Source: an uncultured bacterium (GTDB lineage Bacteria; Fidelibacterota; Marinisomatia; Marinisomatales; UBA1611). From it: DNA of 46,425 bases. This document shows, piece by piece, positions 8,658-18,435 of the stretch; within the stretch, counting starts at the first letter, position 1; each line of letters opens with the position of its first letter. The stretch covers positions 1 through 46,425 of the forward strand of contig CAJVZI010000010.1 in the NCBI GenBank assembly GCA_913020665.1, in the 5' to 3' direction. Both the position numbers and the translations under genes were made by a program. The notes under the pieces are model-generated. The model saw only the letters and a program-made list of their open reading frames with translations. It made no database searches and was not told where the DNA came from.

Positions 8658-9982
8658 TAGATAAAATAAAAAGTATATTCATTATTCCTGAACTCCGAAG
8701 TAGGATTATTTTTACACTTTGTGTTTTAGTAGTTGTCCGTATTGGTGCCCATATACCCATACCTGGTGTGAATGGTGAGGTTCTTGCACTTGCATTTGAT
8801 GATTTGAAAAGTGGTCTTTTTGGCTTGTTTAATACATTTGTTGGCGGTGCTTTTTCACAAGCTTCCCTCTTTTCATTGGGTATTATGCCCTACATTTCAT
8901 CATCCATCATTATTCAATTAATGGGTTCTGTGATACCGTATTTTCAAAGATTGCAGAAAGAAGGAGAGGCAGGTAGAAAAAAGATTACTCAAATCACAAG
9001 ATATGGAACCGTTTTGTTATCCATGATGCAATCCTATGGTGTAGTTGCAGTCTTCTTACCAAGTCTGACATCAAATGGGCAGCAAGTTGTGAATAATCCT
9101 GGTATGATGTTTACTTTTACTGGGATGATAAGTATGGTTACGGGTACTTTATTCCTCATGTGGCTAGGAGAAAGGATTACAGAAAGAGGTATTGGTAATG
9201 GGATATCTCTAATTATCATGGTAGGAATTATTTCTGCTTTTCCTAATGTCATAATAAGTGAGATTACCATGGTGCAATCGGGTGCTCGCGGCTGGCTCTC
9301 AGAATTTATTCTTATGGGTATTATGTTTCTTATAATTTGTTTTGTTGTGCTTTTGACTCAAGGCACTAGAAAGATTCCTGTGCAATATGCAAAAAGAGTA
9401 GTAGGTCGTAAAGTCTATGGAGGCCAGAATACACATATACCAATGAAAGTGAATACCGCTGGTGTAATGCCAATTATATTTGCACAGTCTATTATGTTTA
9501 TTCCAAGTACAGTCTCTACTTTCCTGGGAGATAGTGAATTTGCCGCTACGCTCATGCGTTGGTTCTCTTTTGAACACCCATTTTATTGGGTTGTTTTTGG
9601 TTTAATGATAATCTTTTTTACTTATTTTTATACAGCAATTGCATTTGACCCAGTTCAGGTTTCTAGCTCTATGAAACAACAAGGCGGTTTCATACCAGGA
9701 GTAAGACCAGGTAAAAAAACAGCAGAATATATTGATAATATCTTAACCCGAGTCACGCTTCCTGGCTCTATTGCATTAGCATTTGTGGCGATATTCCCTT
9801 ATATATTAATGGAGCTAATGGGTATTAATTATGACCTAGCATCATTTTTTGGTGGAACTAGTTTATTAATTATTGTGGGTGTTGCTTTAGACACTTTACA
9901 GCAAATTGAATCTCACTTAATGATGAGACATTACGATGGTTTTCTTACCAAAGGTAAAATAAGAGGTAGGAGACGTATGTAA
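8654..9982 (+). CDS. secY: Protein translocase subunit SecY
   Basis: SecY is the channel of the Sec translocon in the inner membrane; it exports the many signal-peptide proteins encoded later in this window. The 442 residues contain about ten hydrophobic segments. The plug and TM2 region has GLFNTFVGGAFSQASLFSLGIMPYIS, and the cytoplasmic loops include GGGFIPGVRPG-like (QQGGFIPGVRPGKKTAEYID) sequence, the SecA and ribosome contact region. The start is GTG overlapping the rplO stop. The position after rplO and before map is the classical one. Confidence 0.97.
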   Translation: MIDKIKSIFIIPELRSRIIFTLCVLVVVRIGAHIPIPGVNGEVLALAFDDLKSGLFGLFNTFVGGAFSQASLFSLGIMPYISSSIIIQLMGSVIPYFQRLQKEGEAGRKKITQITRYGTVLLSMMQSYGVVAVFLPSLTSNGQQVVNNPGMMFTFTGMISMVTGTLFLMWLGERITERGIGNGISLIIMVGIISAFPNVIISEITMVQSGARGWLSEFILMGIMFLIICFVVLLTQGTRKIPVQYAKRVVGRKVYGGQNTHIPMKVNTAGVMPIIFAQSIMFIPSTVSTFLGDSEFAATLMRWFSFEHPFYWVVFGLMIIFFTYFYTAIAFDPVQVSSSMKQQGGFIPGVRPGKKTAEYIDNILTRVTLPGSIALAFVAIFPYILMELMGINYDLASFFGGTSLLIIVGVALDTLQQIESHLMMRHYDGFLTKGKIRGRRRM

Positions 9983-10737
9983 TGATTCATAACCGTTCAG
10001 AAAGAGAGATTGATAAGATAGCTGAAAGCTGCCAAATTGTAGCTGATACATTAATCATGCTAGAGCCGTATGTTGTGGAAGGTGCTTGCGTATCTGATTT
10101 AGATCGTATGGCTGAAGATTTTATTATAACTCGTGGTGCAAGGCCTGCATTCAAAGGTTATATGGGTTTTCCTGCAACTTTATGTGTGTCCATAGACGAT
10201 GCAGTTGTACATGGTATTCCAGGTAAAGATATATTAAAGTCTGGCCAAATTGTAGGCATAGATTGTGGTGCAGAATTAGATGGTTATTATGGTGATCATG
10301 CAAAATCTTTTGCAGTTGGTACTATTGATTCTTCAAAACAAAAGTTGATTGATGTAACAAGAGAATCATTAGAAAAAGGAATTGCGCAAGCTATTCCAGG
10401 TAATTATGTTGGTGATATTGGTAATGCTGTTCAAACGCATGCAGAAGCAAATGGGTTCTCTGTTGTAAGAGAATTAGTGGGCCATGGTATTGGTACTGCA
10501 TTACATGAAGAGCCACAGATTCCAAATTATGGAAAAGCTAAACACGGTCACTTGTTATCTGCAGGCATGTGTATTGCTATCGAGCCTATGATCAATTTTG
10601 GTACTAAAGATGTTTTTACTGGCCCTGATGGATGGACGATACTTACAAAGGATGGTAAGCCATCTGCGCACTTTGAACATACCATTGCTATTACTGATAA
10701 TGGCCCAAGAATATTAAGCGTGGGTACAAATGGCTAA
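9982..10737 (+). CDS. map: Type I methionine aminopeptidase
   Basis: This cytoplasmic metalloenzyme removes the initiator methionine from nascent proteins. The 251 residues hold the five expected metal ligands: D94 (in GIDCG), D105 (YYGDHAKSF), H168 (VGHGIG), E201 (AIEPM) and E232 (FEHTIAI). There is no N-terminal zinc-finger extension, so it is the short type Ia-like form. It overlaps secY by one base and infA by 8 bases, as is usual for the secY-map-infA arrangement in many bacteria. Confidence 0.97.
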   Translation: MIHNRSEREIDKIAESCQIVADTLIMLEPYVVEGACVSDLDRMAEDFIITRGARPAFKGYMGFPATLCVSIDDAVVHGIPGKDILKSGQIVGIDCGAELDGYYGDHAKSFAVGTIDSSKQKLIDVTRESLEKGIAQAIPGNYVGDIGNAVQTHAEANGFSVVRELVGHGIGTALHEEPQIPNYGKAKHGHLLSAGMCIAIEPMINFGTKDVFTGPDGWTILTKDGKPSAHFEHTIAITDNGPRILSVGTNG

Positions 10738-10957
10738 AGAACAACCAATAACAATTGATGGGATTATAAAAGAAACACTTCCAAGTGCAATGTTTAGAGT
10801 GGAAGTAGAGATAGGTGGTAAAATGCATGAGGTCCTTGCACATGTAAGTGGTAAAATGAGAATGCATTTTATTAAGATATTGCCAGGAGATGTGGTTACG
10901 CTTGAGATATCTCCGTACGACTTAACACGTGGTAGAATAACGTATAGACAAAAATGA
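10730..10957 (+). CDS. infA: Translation initiation factor IF-1
   Basis: IF-1 is an OB-fold protein that occupies the A site of the 30S subunit during initiation. The 75 residues include [26 protein letters not shown] at the N-terminus, [16 protein letters not shown] in the middle and [15 protein letters not shown] at the end, all diagnostic. The ATG lies within the 3' end of map (8-base overlap). Confidence 0.97.
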   Translation: MAKEQPITIDGIIKETLPSAMFRVEVEIGGKMHEVLAHVSGKMRMHFIKILPGDVVTLEISPYDLTRGRITYRQK

Positions 10958-10963
10958 TTTGAT

Positions 10964-11077
10964 ATGAAAGTAAGACCTTCAGTAAAAAAGATTTGTGCTA
11001 AATGCAAAGTCATAAAAAGAAAAGGAGTAATCCTTGTTATTTGTGAAAATCCAAAACATAAACAACGTCAAGGATAG
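10964..11077 (+). CDS. rpmJ: Large ribosomal subunit protein bL36, zinc-binding form
   Basis: bL36 is the smallest 50S protein. This 37-residue frame reads [20 protein letters not shown] and ends [11 protein letters not shown]. The zinc ligands C11, C14, C27 and H32 are all present, so it is the C+ form. It fills the gap between infA and rpsM, its usual site, with ATG at 10964 just after a GAT. Its small size makes it easy to miss in automatic calling. Confidence 0.95.
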   Translation: MKVRPSVKKICAKCKVIKRKGVILVICENPKHKQRQG

Positions 11078-11085
11078 GGTTTAAA

Positions 11086-11466
11086 ATGGCTAGAATAGTA
11101 GGTGTTGATATACCACGAAATAAAAAAGTACCTTATTCTTTGAGTTATATACATGGTATCGGGCTGACCACAGCAAAACTACTTTGTCAAGAAGCTAAAG
11201 TAGATATTAATGCTAGAGTCCAAGATCTAACAGAAGAACAAGTAGTAGCAATACGTAATGCTATTGGCAATCTTGAGCTAAAAGTTGAGGGTGAATTAAG
11301 ATCTCAAGTTGCGATGAATATCAAACGATTAAAAGACGCTGGTGCATACAGAGGCCTGAGGCATCGTCGTGGTCTACCTGTAAATGGACAAAGAACTAAA
11401 ACAAATGCTAGAACCCGTAAAGGTAAAAAACGTACTATTGGGCTTGGTAAGGGCTCAGCAGTATAA
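11086..11466 (+). CDS. rpsM: Small ribosomal subunit protein uS13
   Basis: uS13 lies in the 30S head and bridges to the 50S. The protein starts [26 protein letters not shown] (helix-two-turns-helix region) and ends with the rRNA-binding tail [24 protein letters not shown]. At 126 residues the length is normal. It starts the alpha-type segment, 8 bases after rpmJ. Confidence 0.97.
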   Translation: MARIVGVDIPRNKKVPYSLSYIHGIGLTTAKLLCQEAKVDINARVQDLTEEQVVAIRNAIGNLELKVEGELRSQVAMNIKRLKDAGAYRGLRHRRGLPVNGQRTKTNARTRKGKKRTIGLGKGSAV

Positions 11467-11483
11467 AATAAAGAGAGTAAAAA

Positions 11484-11870
11484 TTGGCAGATAAGACATC
11501 AAAAAAGAAAAAGAAAAAGAGCGTAGAGCCGCATGGCGTTGCTCATATAAAATCCACTTTTAACAACACTCATGTTACTTTAACAGATAGACTAGGCAAT
11601 GTTATTATTTGGGAGAAGGCAGGTACATCTGGATTTAAAGGTTCTAGAAAAAGTACTGCATTTGCTGCAACTATGGCTGCAGAAAAAGCTGCTCAAGCTG
11701 CATTATCAATGGGACTTGCAAGTGTTGATGTTGAGGTAAAAGGTCCTGGAGCTGGTAGAGAGTCAGCAATACGAGCTCTTGCAGTAGCTGGACTACAGAT
11801 TACTAGTATAAAAGATGTCACACCTTTACCGCACAATGGTTGTCGACCACCAAAGCGTAGAAGAGTATAG
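11484..11870 (+). CDS. rpsK: Small ribosomal subunit protein uS11
   Basis: uS11 forms part of the 30S platform. The start codon is TTG at 11484, preceded by AAGAGAG; no ATG is available. After a lysine-rich leader ([10 protein letters not shown]) come [18 protein letters not shown] and the signature near residues 95-125, [13 protein letters not shown] with [23 protein letters not shown]. At 128 residues the length is normal. Confidence 0.97.
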   Translation: MADKTSKKKKKKSVEPHGVAHIKSTFNNTHVTLTDRLGNVIIWEKAGTSGFKGSRKSTAFAATMAAEKAAQAALSMGLASVDVEVKGPGAGRESAIRALAVAGLQITSIKDVTPLPHNGCRPPKRRRV

Positions 11871-11875
11871 TAGTC

Positions 11876-12493
11876 ATGGCAAAGTCAAATAAGCCGAAAG
11901 GCAAACTTGTTAGGAAATTTGGAGAAAATATCTTTGGTAATCCAAAATATGATCGTTTGTTAAATAGAAAACCGTATTCACCTGGACAACATGGACAGAG
12001 CCGGAGATCAAAACTATCTAATTATGGAATACAGCTCCAAGAGAAGCAAAAAATTAAATTTATGTATGGGCTTCTTGAAAAACAGTTCAGACTGACTTTT
12101 GAGCGCGCAGAAAAAATGAAAGGTGAAACCGGCACTAATATGTTGCAAATTCTTGAAAGTAGGCTTGATAATGTTGTATACCGACTTGGTTTTGCACCAT
12201 CACGACCTGCTGCTAGGCAGCTAGTAAGTCACAAACACTTTTTAGTAAATAATAAGATTGTAAATATATCTTCTTTCATTGTAAAACCTGGAGATGTCAT
12301 TGAGGTTCGTGAAAAAAGTAGAAAAATGGATATTATATTAGAATCTATGCGCCGAATTAAAGGAGATATGGATTTATCATGGTTATCACTAGATAAAGCA
12401 AAAATGAAAGGGACTTTTAATGCAGTCCCCGATCGAGATGAAATGCAACTCACTATTAATGAACAGTTGGTTGTTGAACTTTATTCAAAATAA
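11876..12493 (+). CDS. rpsD: Small ribosomal subunit protein uS4
   Basis: uS4 initiates 16S rRNA folding and works in proofreading with uS5. The 205 residues include RKPYSPGQHGQSRR near residue 35 and the S4 RNA-binding domain from about residue 95 (LESRLDNVVYRLGFAPSRPAARQLVSHKHFLVN). The N-terminal region lacks the CxxC zinc site found in some bacterial uS4 proteins. It begins 5 bases after rpsK. Confidence 0.97.
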   Translation: MAKSNKPKGKLVRKFGENIFGNPKYDRLLNRKPYSPGQHGQSRRSKLSNYGIQLQEKQKIKFMYGLLEKQFRLTFERAEKMKGETGTNMLQILESRLDNVVYRLGFAPSRPAARQLVSHKHFLVNNKIVNISSFIVKPGDVIEVREKSRKMDIILESMRRIKGDMDLSWLSLDKAKMKGTFNAVPDRDEMQLTINEQLVVELYSK

Positions 12494-12514
12494 TTGAAAT
12501 AGGAAAAACAGTTT

Positions 12515-13489
12515 ATGGCTAAAAAAGAACTTGAAATAAATGTTGATTTTAAAGATGAGACAAAATCTGGTGATAAAGGATCTTTTTCACTACAACCATT
12601 AGAACGTGGATATGGCACAACGCTAGGCAATGCAATGCGGAGGGTCCTGTTAACTAGTATCCCAGGTGCAGCTATTACACATTTGAAGATAGATGGTGTG
12701 CAGCATGAGTTCTCTACTATTAAGGGTGTTAAAGAAGACGTTGCAGATATTATAATGAATCTAAAAAAAGTTAGATTTAGACTTATGGACAATGAGCCAG
12801 ATAAAATTACTTTAAAATTAAAAGGGAAGAAGGTTTTTACAGCCCAAGATATTCAAGATGCTAGTGACCAATATGAAATTTTAAACCCAGAGGAATACAT
12901 TACTGAAATAAATTCTTCAGGAAAAATGGATATTGAATTACGTGTAGGTATAGGAAAAGGTTATGTTCCTTCAGAAGATAATGATAAACCAAATCTTCCC
13001 CTTGGAACGCTTTCTATTGACAGTATTTTTAATCCAGTAACAAATGTAACATTTAATGTTCAACCAGTTCCTGGGGCAAAAGAACCAATTGAGATTTTAA
13101 ATTTAGATGTAGCTACCGATGGGTCAATTACTGCTAAAGATGCAGTGTCATATTCAGCTACTTACCTTAGGGAGCACCTGAAGTTTGTTGAAGCTATCTC
13201 TAACCCAAGCGTATTAGAAATATCAGATGGGGTTTCTGACGAGACTATGGCACTAAGAAAACTTCTTAATCAAACTATTGATGAGATGGAGCTATCAGTA
13301 CGGAGCTATAATTGCTTGCAAGCTGCGGGAATAAAATATATTCACGAACTAGTTAGCAAAGAAGAAAATCAGATGCTAAAATATAAAAACTTTGGACGTA
13401 AATCTCTTACAGAGTTAATAGAGAAACTTGATTCTATGGGCTTACATTTTGGTATGGAGGTCGATAAAATTATGGCTGAAGAAGGATAG
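12515..13489 (+). CDS. rpoA: DNA-directed RNA polymerase subunit alpha
   Basis: Alpha dimerises to nucleate RNA polymerase assembly and contacts promoters and activators through its C-terminal domain. The N-terminal domain shows PLERGYGTTLGNAMRRVLLTSIPGAAIT near residue 27, the dimerisation signature. The C-terminal helix-hairpin-helix domain is near residues 255-310 (ELSVRSYNCLQAAGIKYIHELV and NFGRKSLTELIEKL). At 324 residues the length is normal. It starts 21 bases after rpsD. Confidence 0.97.
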   Translation: MAKKELEINVDFKDETKSGDKGSFSLQPLERGYGTTLGNAMRRVLLTSIPGAAITHLKIDGVQHEFSTIKGVKEDVADIIMNLKKVRFRLMDNEPDKITLKLKGKKVFTAQDIQDASDQYEILNPEEYITEINSSGKMDIELRVGIGKGYVPSEDNDKPNLPLGTLSIDSIFNPVTNVTFNVQPVPGAKEPIEILNLDVATDGSITAKDAVSYSATYLREHLKFVEAISNPSVLEISDGVSDETMALRKLLNQTIDEMELSVRSYNCLQAAGIKYIHELVSKEENQMLKYKNFGRKSLTELIEKLDSMGLHFGMEVDKIMAEEG

Positions 13490-13491
13490 TA

Positions 13492-13884
13492 ATGCGTCAT
13501 AATAAAAGAGGAAGAAAGCTAAGTCGCAAAACTGCTCACAGGAAAGCCCTAATGTCGAATCTTGCGGTTGCACTAATTACACATAAAAAGATCAAGACCA
13601 CTGATGCCAAGGCAAAGGAACTTCGTACATATGTTGAGCCTTTAATAACGTTTGCAAAACGTGGTGATCTTCATGCAAGAAGACAAGTATTAAAGAAAAT
13701 CCGGCATAAAAATGTTGTGCGTGAATTATTTGATAATATTGGTCCATCATTTTCTGATCGTAATGGTGGATATACTCGTATAACTAAACTTGGTTTTAGA
13801 GATAATGATTGCGCACCTGTATCAATTATAGAATTTGTTGATATGGTTGGTGATCCGGATTCCAAAAGTAAAGAACAAGAATAA
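13492..13884 (+). CDS. rplQ: Large ribosomal subunit protein bL17
   Basis: bL17 lies near the exit tunnel and ends the alpha-type segment. The N-terminus MRHNKRGRKLSRKTAHRKALMSNL is diagnostic, followed by HKKIKTTDAKAKELRTYVEPLITFAKRGDLHARR. At 130 residues it has a short acidic/basic tail beyond the minimal core. It begins two bases after rpoA. The operon's intrinsic terminator begins 50 bases after its stop. Confidence 0.97.
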   Translation: MRHNKRGRKLSRKTAHRKALMSNLAVALITHKKIKTTDAKAKELRTYVEPLITFAKRGDLHARRQVLKKIRHKNVVRELFDNIGPSFSDRNGGYTRITKLGFRDNDCAPVSIIEFVDMVGDPDSKSKEQE

Positions 13885-13896
13885 TAAATCATTTAT

Positions 13897-15051
13897 TTGA
13901 TTAGCAGATTTGTGAATCATATCTGGATATTTTTAAGAAGGGCGACATTTGTTGCCCTTCTTTTTTTTATAAATAATATTTTAATTGCATCGGTATTTAA
14001 TGTCAGAGCGCTGTGGGTTGTGCGAGACCATGTTACAAGTAAAGAATCAATCGATCGAGTCTTGATGTTTGCAGAGGAAAATAATTATAATCATTTATTT
14101 GTTCAAATAAGAGGAAGGGGAGATGCATATTATAATTCTAGATTAGTTCCTAGGACTCATCTTTTAAAAGATACTGACTTTGACCCTTTGCAGTATATTT
14201 TGAAGAAATCTAAAGGGACATCAATTAAGATACATGCATGGTTAAATGTATATTACCTTTGGTCTTATTATGAAAAGCCTACCCAGGATAATCATATTTT
14301 ATTAAATCACCCAGAATGGTTAGATACAAAAGTTCCCGATCAAATGGACGTTGGTGAAGTTTTAAAGAGCATGAAAAAAGATCGTAAAATTAATGGCGAA
14401 GGATTTTACCTTGCTCCAACACATCCAGAAGTGGATGCTCATCTTCAAAATGTCATAACTGAACTATTACAAAATTATAATCTAGATGGTATTCATTTTG
14501 ATTATATAAGATATCATGCTCTTGGATGGGGTATGAATCCTACAGGCTTAAAATTCTTTTTGAATTATTCTATTGGAATGCCTGGCCTACCGGCATTAGA
14601 GGTTAAACAGAAACCATCATTTGATGATTATAAAAGATCCGCAATTACTAAATTTTTAAATAAAGCATCAATGCGCATTAAAGCTTATCAGCCAGAATGT
14701 GTTATCTCGGCTGCTGTAAAGCCAAATCTTTTTAATGCAAGAAATACATTTGGACAAGAATGGGATGTTTGGCTAAAAAGAGGATATATCGATTGGGCAG
14801 TACCCATGAACTATTCAAATGAAAATAGAACATTTGAAAATAATTTGAAGATTATAAAAGATAATATACCATCAAAACACTTAAATAGAATAATTATGGG
14901 AATTGGGGCATATAATCAGAATCCAAGGTTTGCAGGTCAGAAGATATACAGAGCAGGGAAGTATGATTTTGGTGGTATCAGTATTTTTTCATATACTGTT
15001 TTTAAAGAGCAGCCTAACTATGCAAAACAAATAATAAAATATCTGAATTAG
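13897..15051 (+). CDS. Secreted GHL10-type glycoside-hydrolase-like protein (PF02638, former DUF187)
   Basis: The mature part begins [20 protein letters not shown] and includes [16 protein letters not shown], then [10 protein letters not shown] and the strand [10 protein letters not shown]. This is the TIM-barrel GHL10 pattern of putative cell-wall or polysaccharide hydrolases. Substrate cannot be told from sequence. The first 32 residues ([16 protein letters not shown] core) form a signal peptide, so it should be exported by Sec. The start is uncertain: TTG at 13897 or GTG at 13912. No ATG, GTG or TTG lies in frame between 13915 and 14019, so translation must begin upstream of the terminator hairpin. 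hutU follows after 11 bases. Confidence 0.8.
   Translation: MISRFVNHIWIFLRRATFVALLFFINNILIASVFNVRALWVVRDHVTSKESIDRVLMFAEENNYNHLFVQIRGRGDAYYNSRLVPRTHLLKDTDFDPLQYILKKSKGTSIKIHAWLNVYYLWSYYEKPTQDNHILLNHPEWLDTKVPDQMDVGEVLKSMKKDRKINGEGFYLAPTHPEVDAHLQNVITELLQNYNLDGIHFDYIRYHALGWGMNPTGLKFFLNYSIGMPGLPALEVKQKPSFDDYKRSAITKFLNKASMRIKAYQPECVISAAVKPNLFNARNTFGQEWDVWLKRGYIDWAVPMNYSNENRTFENNLKIIKDNIPSKHLNRIIMGIGAYNQNPRFAGQKIYRAGKYDFGGISIFSYTVFKEQPNYAKQIIKYLN
13935..13968 (+). terminator. Intrinsic terminator of the ribosomal operon, inside the next gene's 5' end
   Basis: The arms GAAGGGCGAC (13937-13946) and GTTGCCCTTC (13951-13960) pair with one G.T and enclose the loop ATTT. Two flanking A-T pairs extend the stem, and a run of eight T follows. 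This is a textbook rho-independent terminator after rplQ. It overlaps codons 13-24 of the following reading frame, where it also encodes part of the signal peptide. Confidence 0.9.
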
Positions 15052-15062
15052 GTAAAATTGAT

Positions 15063-16715
15063 TTGAAGAATATTCATCCACCTATTGGCAACAATCTTAA
15101 ATGTAAAAATTGGCAGATTGAAGCGGCTTATAGAATGATCCAACATAATTTGGATCCAGATGTAGCAGAAATCCCAGAAGAACTTATTGTTTATGGTGGT
15201 AAAGGAAAAGCTGCGAGAAATTGGGAATCATTTAACGCAATCTTAAGGACTTTAGAGCGACTTGAACCAGACGAAACATTGCTGGTTCAATCTGGTAAGC
15301 CAGTCGGTGTAGCAAAAACACACTCTTATGCACCAAGAGTACTTATTGCCAATTCAAATTTGGTCCCCAAATGGGCTACGTGGGATCATTTTAATAAACT
15401 TGAAAAAGATGGTCTAATGATGTTTGGACAAATGACTGCTGGTAGTTGGATCTATATTGGTACTCAAGGAATACTGCAGGGTACTTATGAAACCTTTATT
15501 GCTGCAGCTAAAAAACATTGGGGAATAGATTCTCTTAAAGGAAAACTAATTTTAACCTCTGGATTAGGGGGGATGGGCGGTGCACAGCCTTTAGCTGTTA
15601 CAATGGCAGGTGGAGTTGTAATATGTATTGAGATAGATAATCATCGGATTAATAGACGTCTTGAGACAAACTATCTAGATAAAGCTACAGATTCCTTTGA
15701 AAAAGCAATAAAAATGGCTAAGGATGCAGTTTTTAAAAAAATACCACTCTCTATTGGTTTATTGGGTAATGCTGCAGATATAGTTCCAAAATTTGTTAGT
15801 AGCGATATTATTCCTGACATGGTGACCGATCAAACATCAGCGCACGATGAACTGATTGGATATATACCAAATCATCATACGATAGAAGAAGCTGATAAAC
15901 TGCGAGAATCCAATCCAAAAAAGTATAAGCATGAATCGATTCGATCTATGGGAGAACATGTAAATGCAATTCTAGAGCTTCAAAGGAAAGGCTCTATTGC
16001 ATTTGATTATGGAAATAATATTAGGGCTCAAGCTGAAAAAGCAGGTGTAAAGAATGCGTTTGATTTTCCAGGTTTTGTTCCTGCATATATTAGACCTCTA
16101 TTTTGTGAAGGTAAGGGACCATTTAGGTGGGTTGCCTTATCTGGCGACCCAAATGATATATATAATACAGATAAAAAGGTGATTGAGTTATTTCCTAAAG
16201 ATAAAGCTTTGTGTCATTGGATCGAAATGGCGCAAAAAAAAGTTAAGTTTCAAGGACTTCCATCTAGAATTTGTTGGTTGGGTTATGGCCAGAGAGCAAA
16301 ATTTGGTTTAGCCTTAAATGCTATGGTAAAGAGCGGTGAATTATCAGCGCCAGTTGTCATAGGTAGAGATCATTTAGACTGTGGTTCTGTTGCATCTCCC
16401 AATAGGGAAACTGAAAGTATGAAAGATGGGAGTGATGCTGTCGCTGACTGGCCAATACTAAATGCTTTATTAAATACAGCTAGTGGTGCATCGTGGGTAT
16501 CCTTTCATCATGGAGGAGGTGTAGGTATGGGCTACTCACTGCACTCAGGTCAGGTTATTGTTGCAGATGGCACAGATGAAATGGACGCAAGGTTGTCTGC
16601 AGTATTAAACAATGACCCAGGTATGGGGATTTATAGACATGCAGACGCAGGTTATAGTGACGCAATTGAAAATGCTAAAAAATGGAATATTGATATTCCA
16701 ATGCTTGAAAAATAG
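15063..16715 (+). CDS. hutU: Urocanate hydratase
   Basis: Urocanase converts urocanate to imidazolonepropionate, the second step of histidine breakdown, using tightly bound NAD in the cytoplasm. The 550 residues match the family from the start: [65 protein letters not shown] and the NAD-binding [18 protein letters not shown]. The conserved RICWLGYG segment and [18 protein letters not shown] follow, then [15 protein letters not shown]. The start is TTG at 15063. hutI lies 9 bases downstream, giving two consecutive pathway steps; hutH (histidase) is not in the window. Confidence 0.97.
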   Translation: MKNIHPPIGNNLKCKNWQIEAAYRMIQHNLDPDVAEIPEELIVYGGKGKAARNWESFNAILRTLERLEPDETLLVQSGKPVGVAKTHSYAPRVLIANSNLVPKWATWDHFNKLEKDGLMMFGQMTAGSWIYIGTQGILQGTYETFIAAAKKHWGIDSLKGKLILTSGLGGMGGAQPLAVTMAGGVVICIEIDNHRINRRLETNYLDKATDSFEKAIKMAKDAVFKKIPLSIGLLGNAADIVPKFVSSDIIPDMVTDQTSAHDELIGYIPNHHTIEEADKLRESNPKKYKHESIRSMGEHVNAILELQRKGSIAFDYGNNIRAQAEKAGVKNAFDFPGFVPAYIRPLFCEGKGPFRWVALSGDPNDIYNTDKKVIELFPKDKALCHWIEMAQKKVKFQGLPSRICWLGYGQRAKFGLALNAMVKSGELSAPVVIGRDHLDCGSVASPNRETESMKDGSDAVADWPILNALLNTASGASWVSFHHGGGVGMGYSLHSGQVIVADGTDEMDARLSAVLNNDPGMGIYRHADAGYSDAIENAKKWNIDIPMLEK

Positions 16716-16724
16716 TAATTAATT

Positions 16725-17933
16725 ATGTCATCAATTAAACTATCTAACATAGGGCAATTAATTACATACGATTCTGAAGCTAAAAGAATGATATCAAAGG
16801 ATAATTCTGAAATAGTTATCCATAATAGAAAAATATTAGAAATTGGAAATAACTTGGGTGATGCTGATCAATTAATAGATTGTAATGGGATGCTCGTGAC
16901 ACCAGGTTTTGTTGATTCACATACGCACCCTGTCTTTTTAAATGGTAGAGAAGATGAATTTAAAATGAGGATAGAGGGTAAAAGTTATGAGGATATCGCT
17001 GCTGCTGGTGGCGGTATAATTAATAGTGTAAATGATGTAAGAGAATCTTCAGAAGAAGAGCTCATACTTCGTGTTAAAGACCGGATGGATAGATTTCTAA
17101 AGCTTGGTACCACTACGATTGAATGTAAAAGCGGATATGGTTTGAATACAGAATCCGAGCTTAAATCACTTAAAGTAATACATGAAGTTAATAAGTCTCA
17201 CGATATTGATATGGTTGCTACTTTTATGGGTGCGCATGCATTTCCTAAGGAGTTTGTACAAAAACATGATGCATATGTAGATATAATTTGTAAGGAGATG
17301 ATTCCTGCTGTTGCTAAACAAGGCATCGCAAAATTCAATGATGTTTTTTGTGAAGATGGTTATTTCAACTTAGAACAGACTCGAAAAATACTTCTTGAAG
17401 GGAAGAAATATGGTCTCATTCCAAGAATGCATGCTGCTGAATTTACAGATTCAGGATCAGCTGTTTTGGCTGGAGATCTAAAGTCTATTTCTGCCGATCA
17501 CCTTATGGCTGTTAGTGATGAGGGCATTGAAGCACTCAAAAGAAATGAGGTCATAGCTACATTATTACCAGGTACAACATTCTTTTTAGGAAAAACAAGT
17601 TATGCACCATATAAAAAACTTAAACATGCAGGTGTAGATATTGCACTTGCAACAGATTATAACCCTGGAAGTTGTCATATCCAATCAATGTCATTTATCT
17701 TATCATTGGCTTGTATTTATATGAACATGGATATTATGAATGCAATTAAAGCTAGTACGTTCACTGCCGCAAGGTCAATGATGTTAGAAGGGGAAATAGG
17801 TTCAATTGAAAAAGGAAAATATGCTGATATCATAATTTGGAATATTAATAGAGTCGAACAAATACCATATATGGTAACAGACCAACCTATCCAATGCGTT
17901 TACAAAAAAGGTATGCCTGCATTTATAGCTTGA
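16725..17933 (+). CDS. hutI: Imidazolonepropionase
   Basis: HutI hydrolyses the product of HutU to N-formimino-glutamate. The 402-residue amidohydrolase has the metal site H66 and H68 (SHTHPVF), H236 (MHAAEF) and D311 (ATDYNPG). The family segments GREDEF, AAAGGGI, KSGYGL, GAHAFPKE and LLPGTTFFL are all present. The ATG start follows hutU by 9 bases, and its stop TGA is followed directly by the frame of the next gene. No hutG or hutF is seen, so later steps must be encoded elsewhere. Confidence 0.97.
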   Translation: MSSIKLSNIGQLITYDSEAKRMISKDNSEIVIHNRKILEIGNNLGDADQLIDCNGMLVTPGFVDSHTHPVFLNGREDEFKMRIEGKSYEDIAAAGGGIINSVNDVRESSEEELILRVKDRMDRFLKLGTTTIECKSGYGLNTESELKSLKVIHEVNKSHDIDMVATFMGAHAFPKEFVQKHDAYVDIICKEMIPAVAKQGIAKFNDVFCEDGYFNLEQTRKILLEGKKYGLIPRMHAAEFTDSGSAVLAGDLKSISADHLMAVSDEGIEALKRNEVIATLLPGTTFFLGKTSYAPYKKLKHAGVDIALATDYNPGSCHIQSMSFILSLACIYMNMDIMNAIKASTFTAARSMMLEGEIGSIEKGKYADIIIWNINRVEQIPYMVTDQPIQCVYKKGMPAFIA

Positions 17934-17984
17934 TTGTCCTTCATACAAAAGTGTAAAATTATTGACAATTTATTACAAGAAACT

Positions 17985-18425
17985 ATGAGATCTAACCGAA
18001 TATCATTTTTACTAATTAGCGCAATATTCTTGAATATTGGTAGTCTATATGGAAACTATGCCTTTAAGAAAAAAGTTAAGGATGTATGTAAATCCTATCG
18101 TATCCCTATGGAATCATCACAATTAACTCTTGATGATGATGAAGTTTTATTGAATATGGAAAGCGGTAGAAATAATTTTGAAATGTTTATGCTTGTCGGA
18201 TTTGCTTCTGCAGGACAAGCTATTGCGCACCAAAAACAGATGGGACTTTCAAATGCTTATTTGCCAGGCTCAGTTCGGGTTATTGTAGCTGTGCCAATAT
18301 CAAAGGGTGATTTTAATCAATTCGTGGCCGTATGCAGTTCAGAAATGGCTATTTCTTTAGCTGATGGGGATATGGATTCGTCTGATTTTATGCAAGAGAT
18401 CATGAATAACATGGAAATACTATAA
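17985..18425 (+). CDS. Small secreted protein of unknown function
   Basis: I do not recognise this family. The frame is open from a TTG at 17934 right after hutI, but the ATG at 17985 gives a clean signal peptide (MRSNRISFLLISAIFLNIGSLYG) and is preferred. The 146 residues then hold a basic stretch (FKKKVKDVCKSYR), a central hydrophobic segment FEMFMLVGFASAGQAIAH and an acidic Met-rich tail. There are two cysteines, in KDVCKS and AVCSSEM, that could pair. It sits between hutI and a DUF350-type membrane gene, with an AAGGAG site for the latter starting in its stop region, so the two are probably co-transcribed. Confidence 0.6.
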   Translation: MRSNRISFLLISAIFLNIGSLYGNYAFKKKVKDVCKSYRIPMESSQLTLDDDEVLLNMESGRNNFEMFMLVGFASAGQAIAHQKQMGLSNAYLPGSVRVIVAVPISKGDFNQFVAVCSSEMAISLADGDMDSSDFMQEIMNNMEIL

Positions 18426-18435
18426 GGAGTAAAAA

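Noticed and set aside
17962-17989. TTGACA and TATGAG with 16-base spacing, a promoter-like pair at the 3' side of hutI
   Set aside because: The -10-like box overlaps the ATG at 17985 that starts the secreted protein, so transcripts from it would miss the start codon. The region is AT-rich, and such pairs arise by chance.
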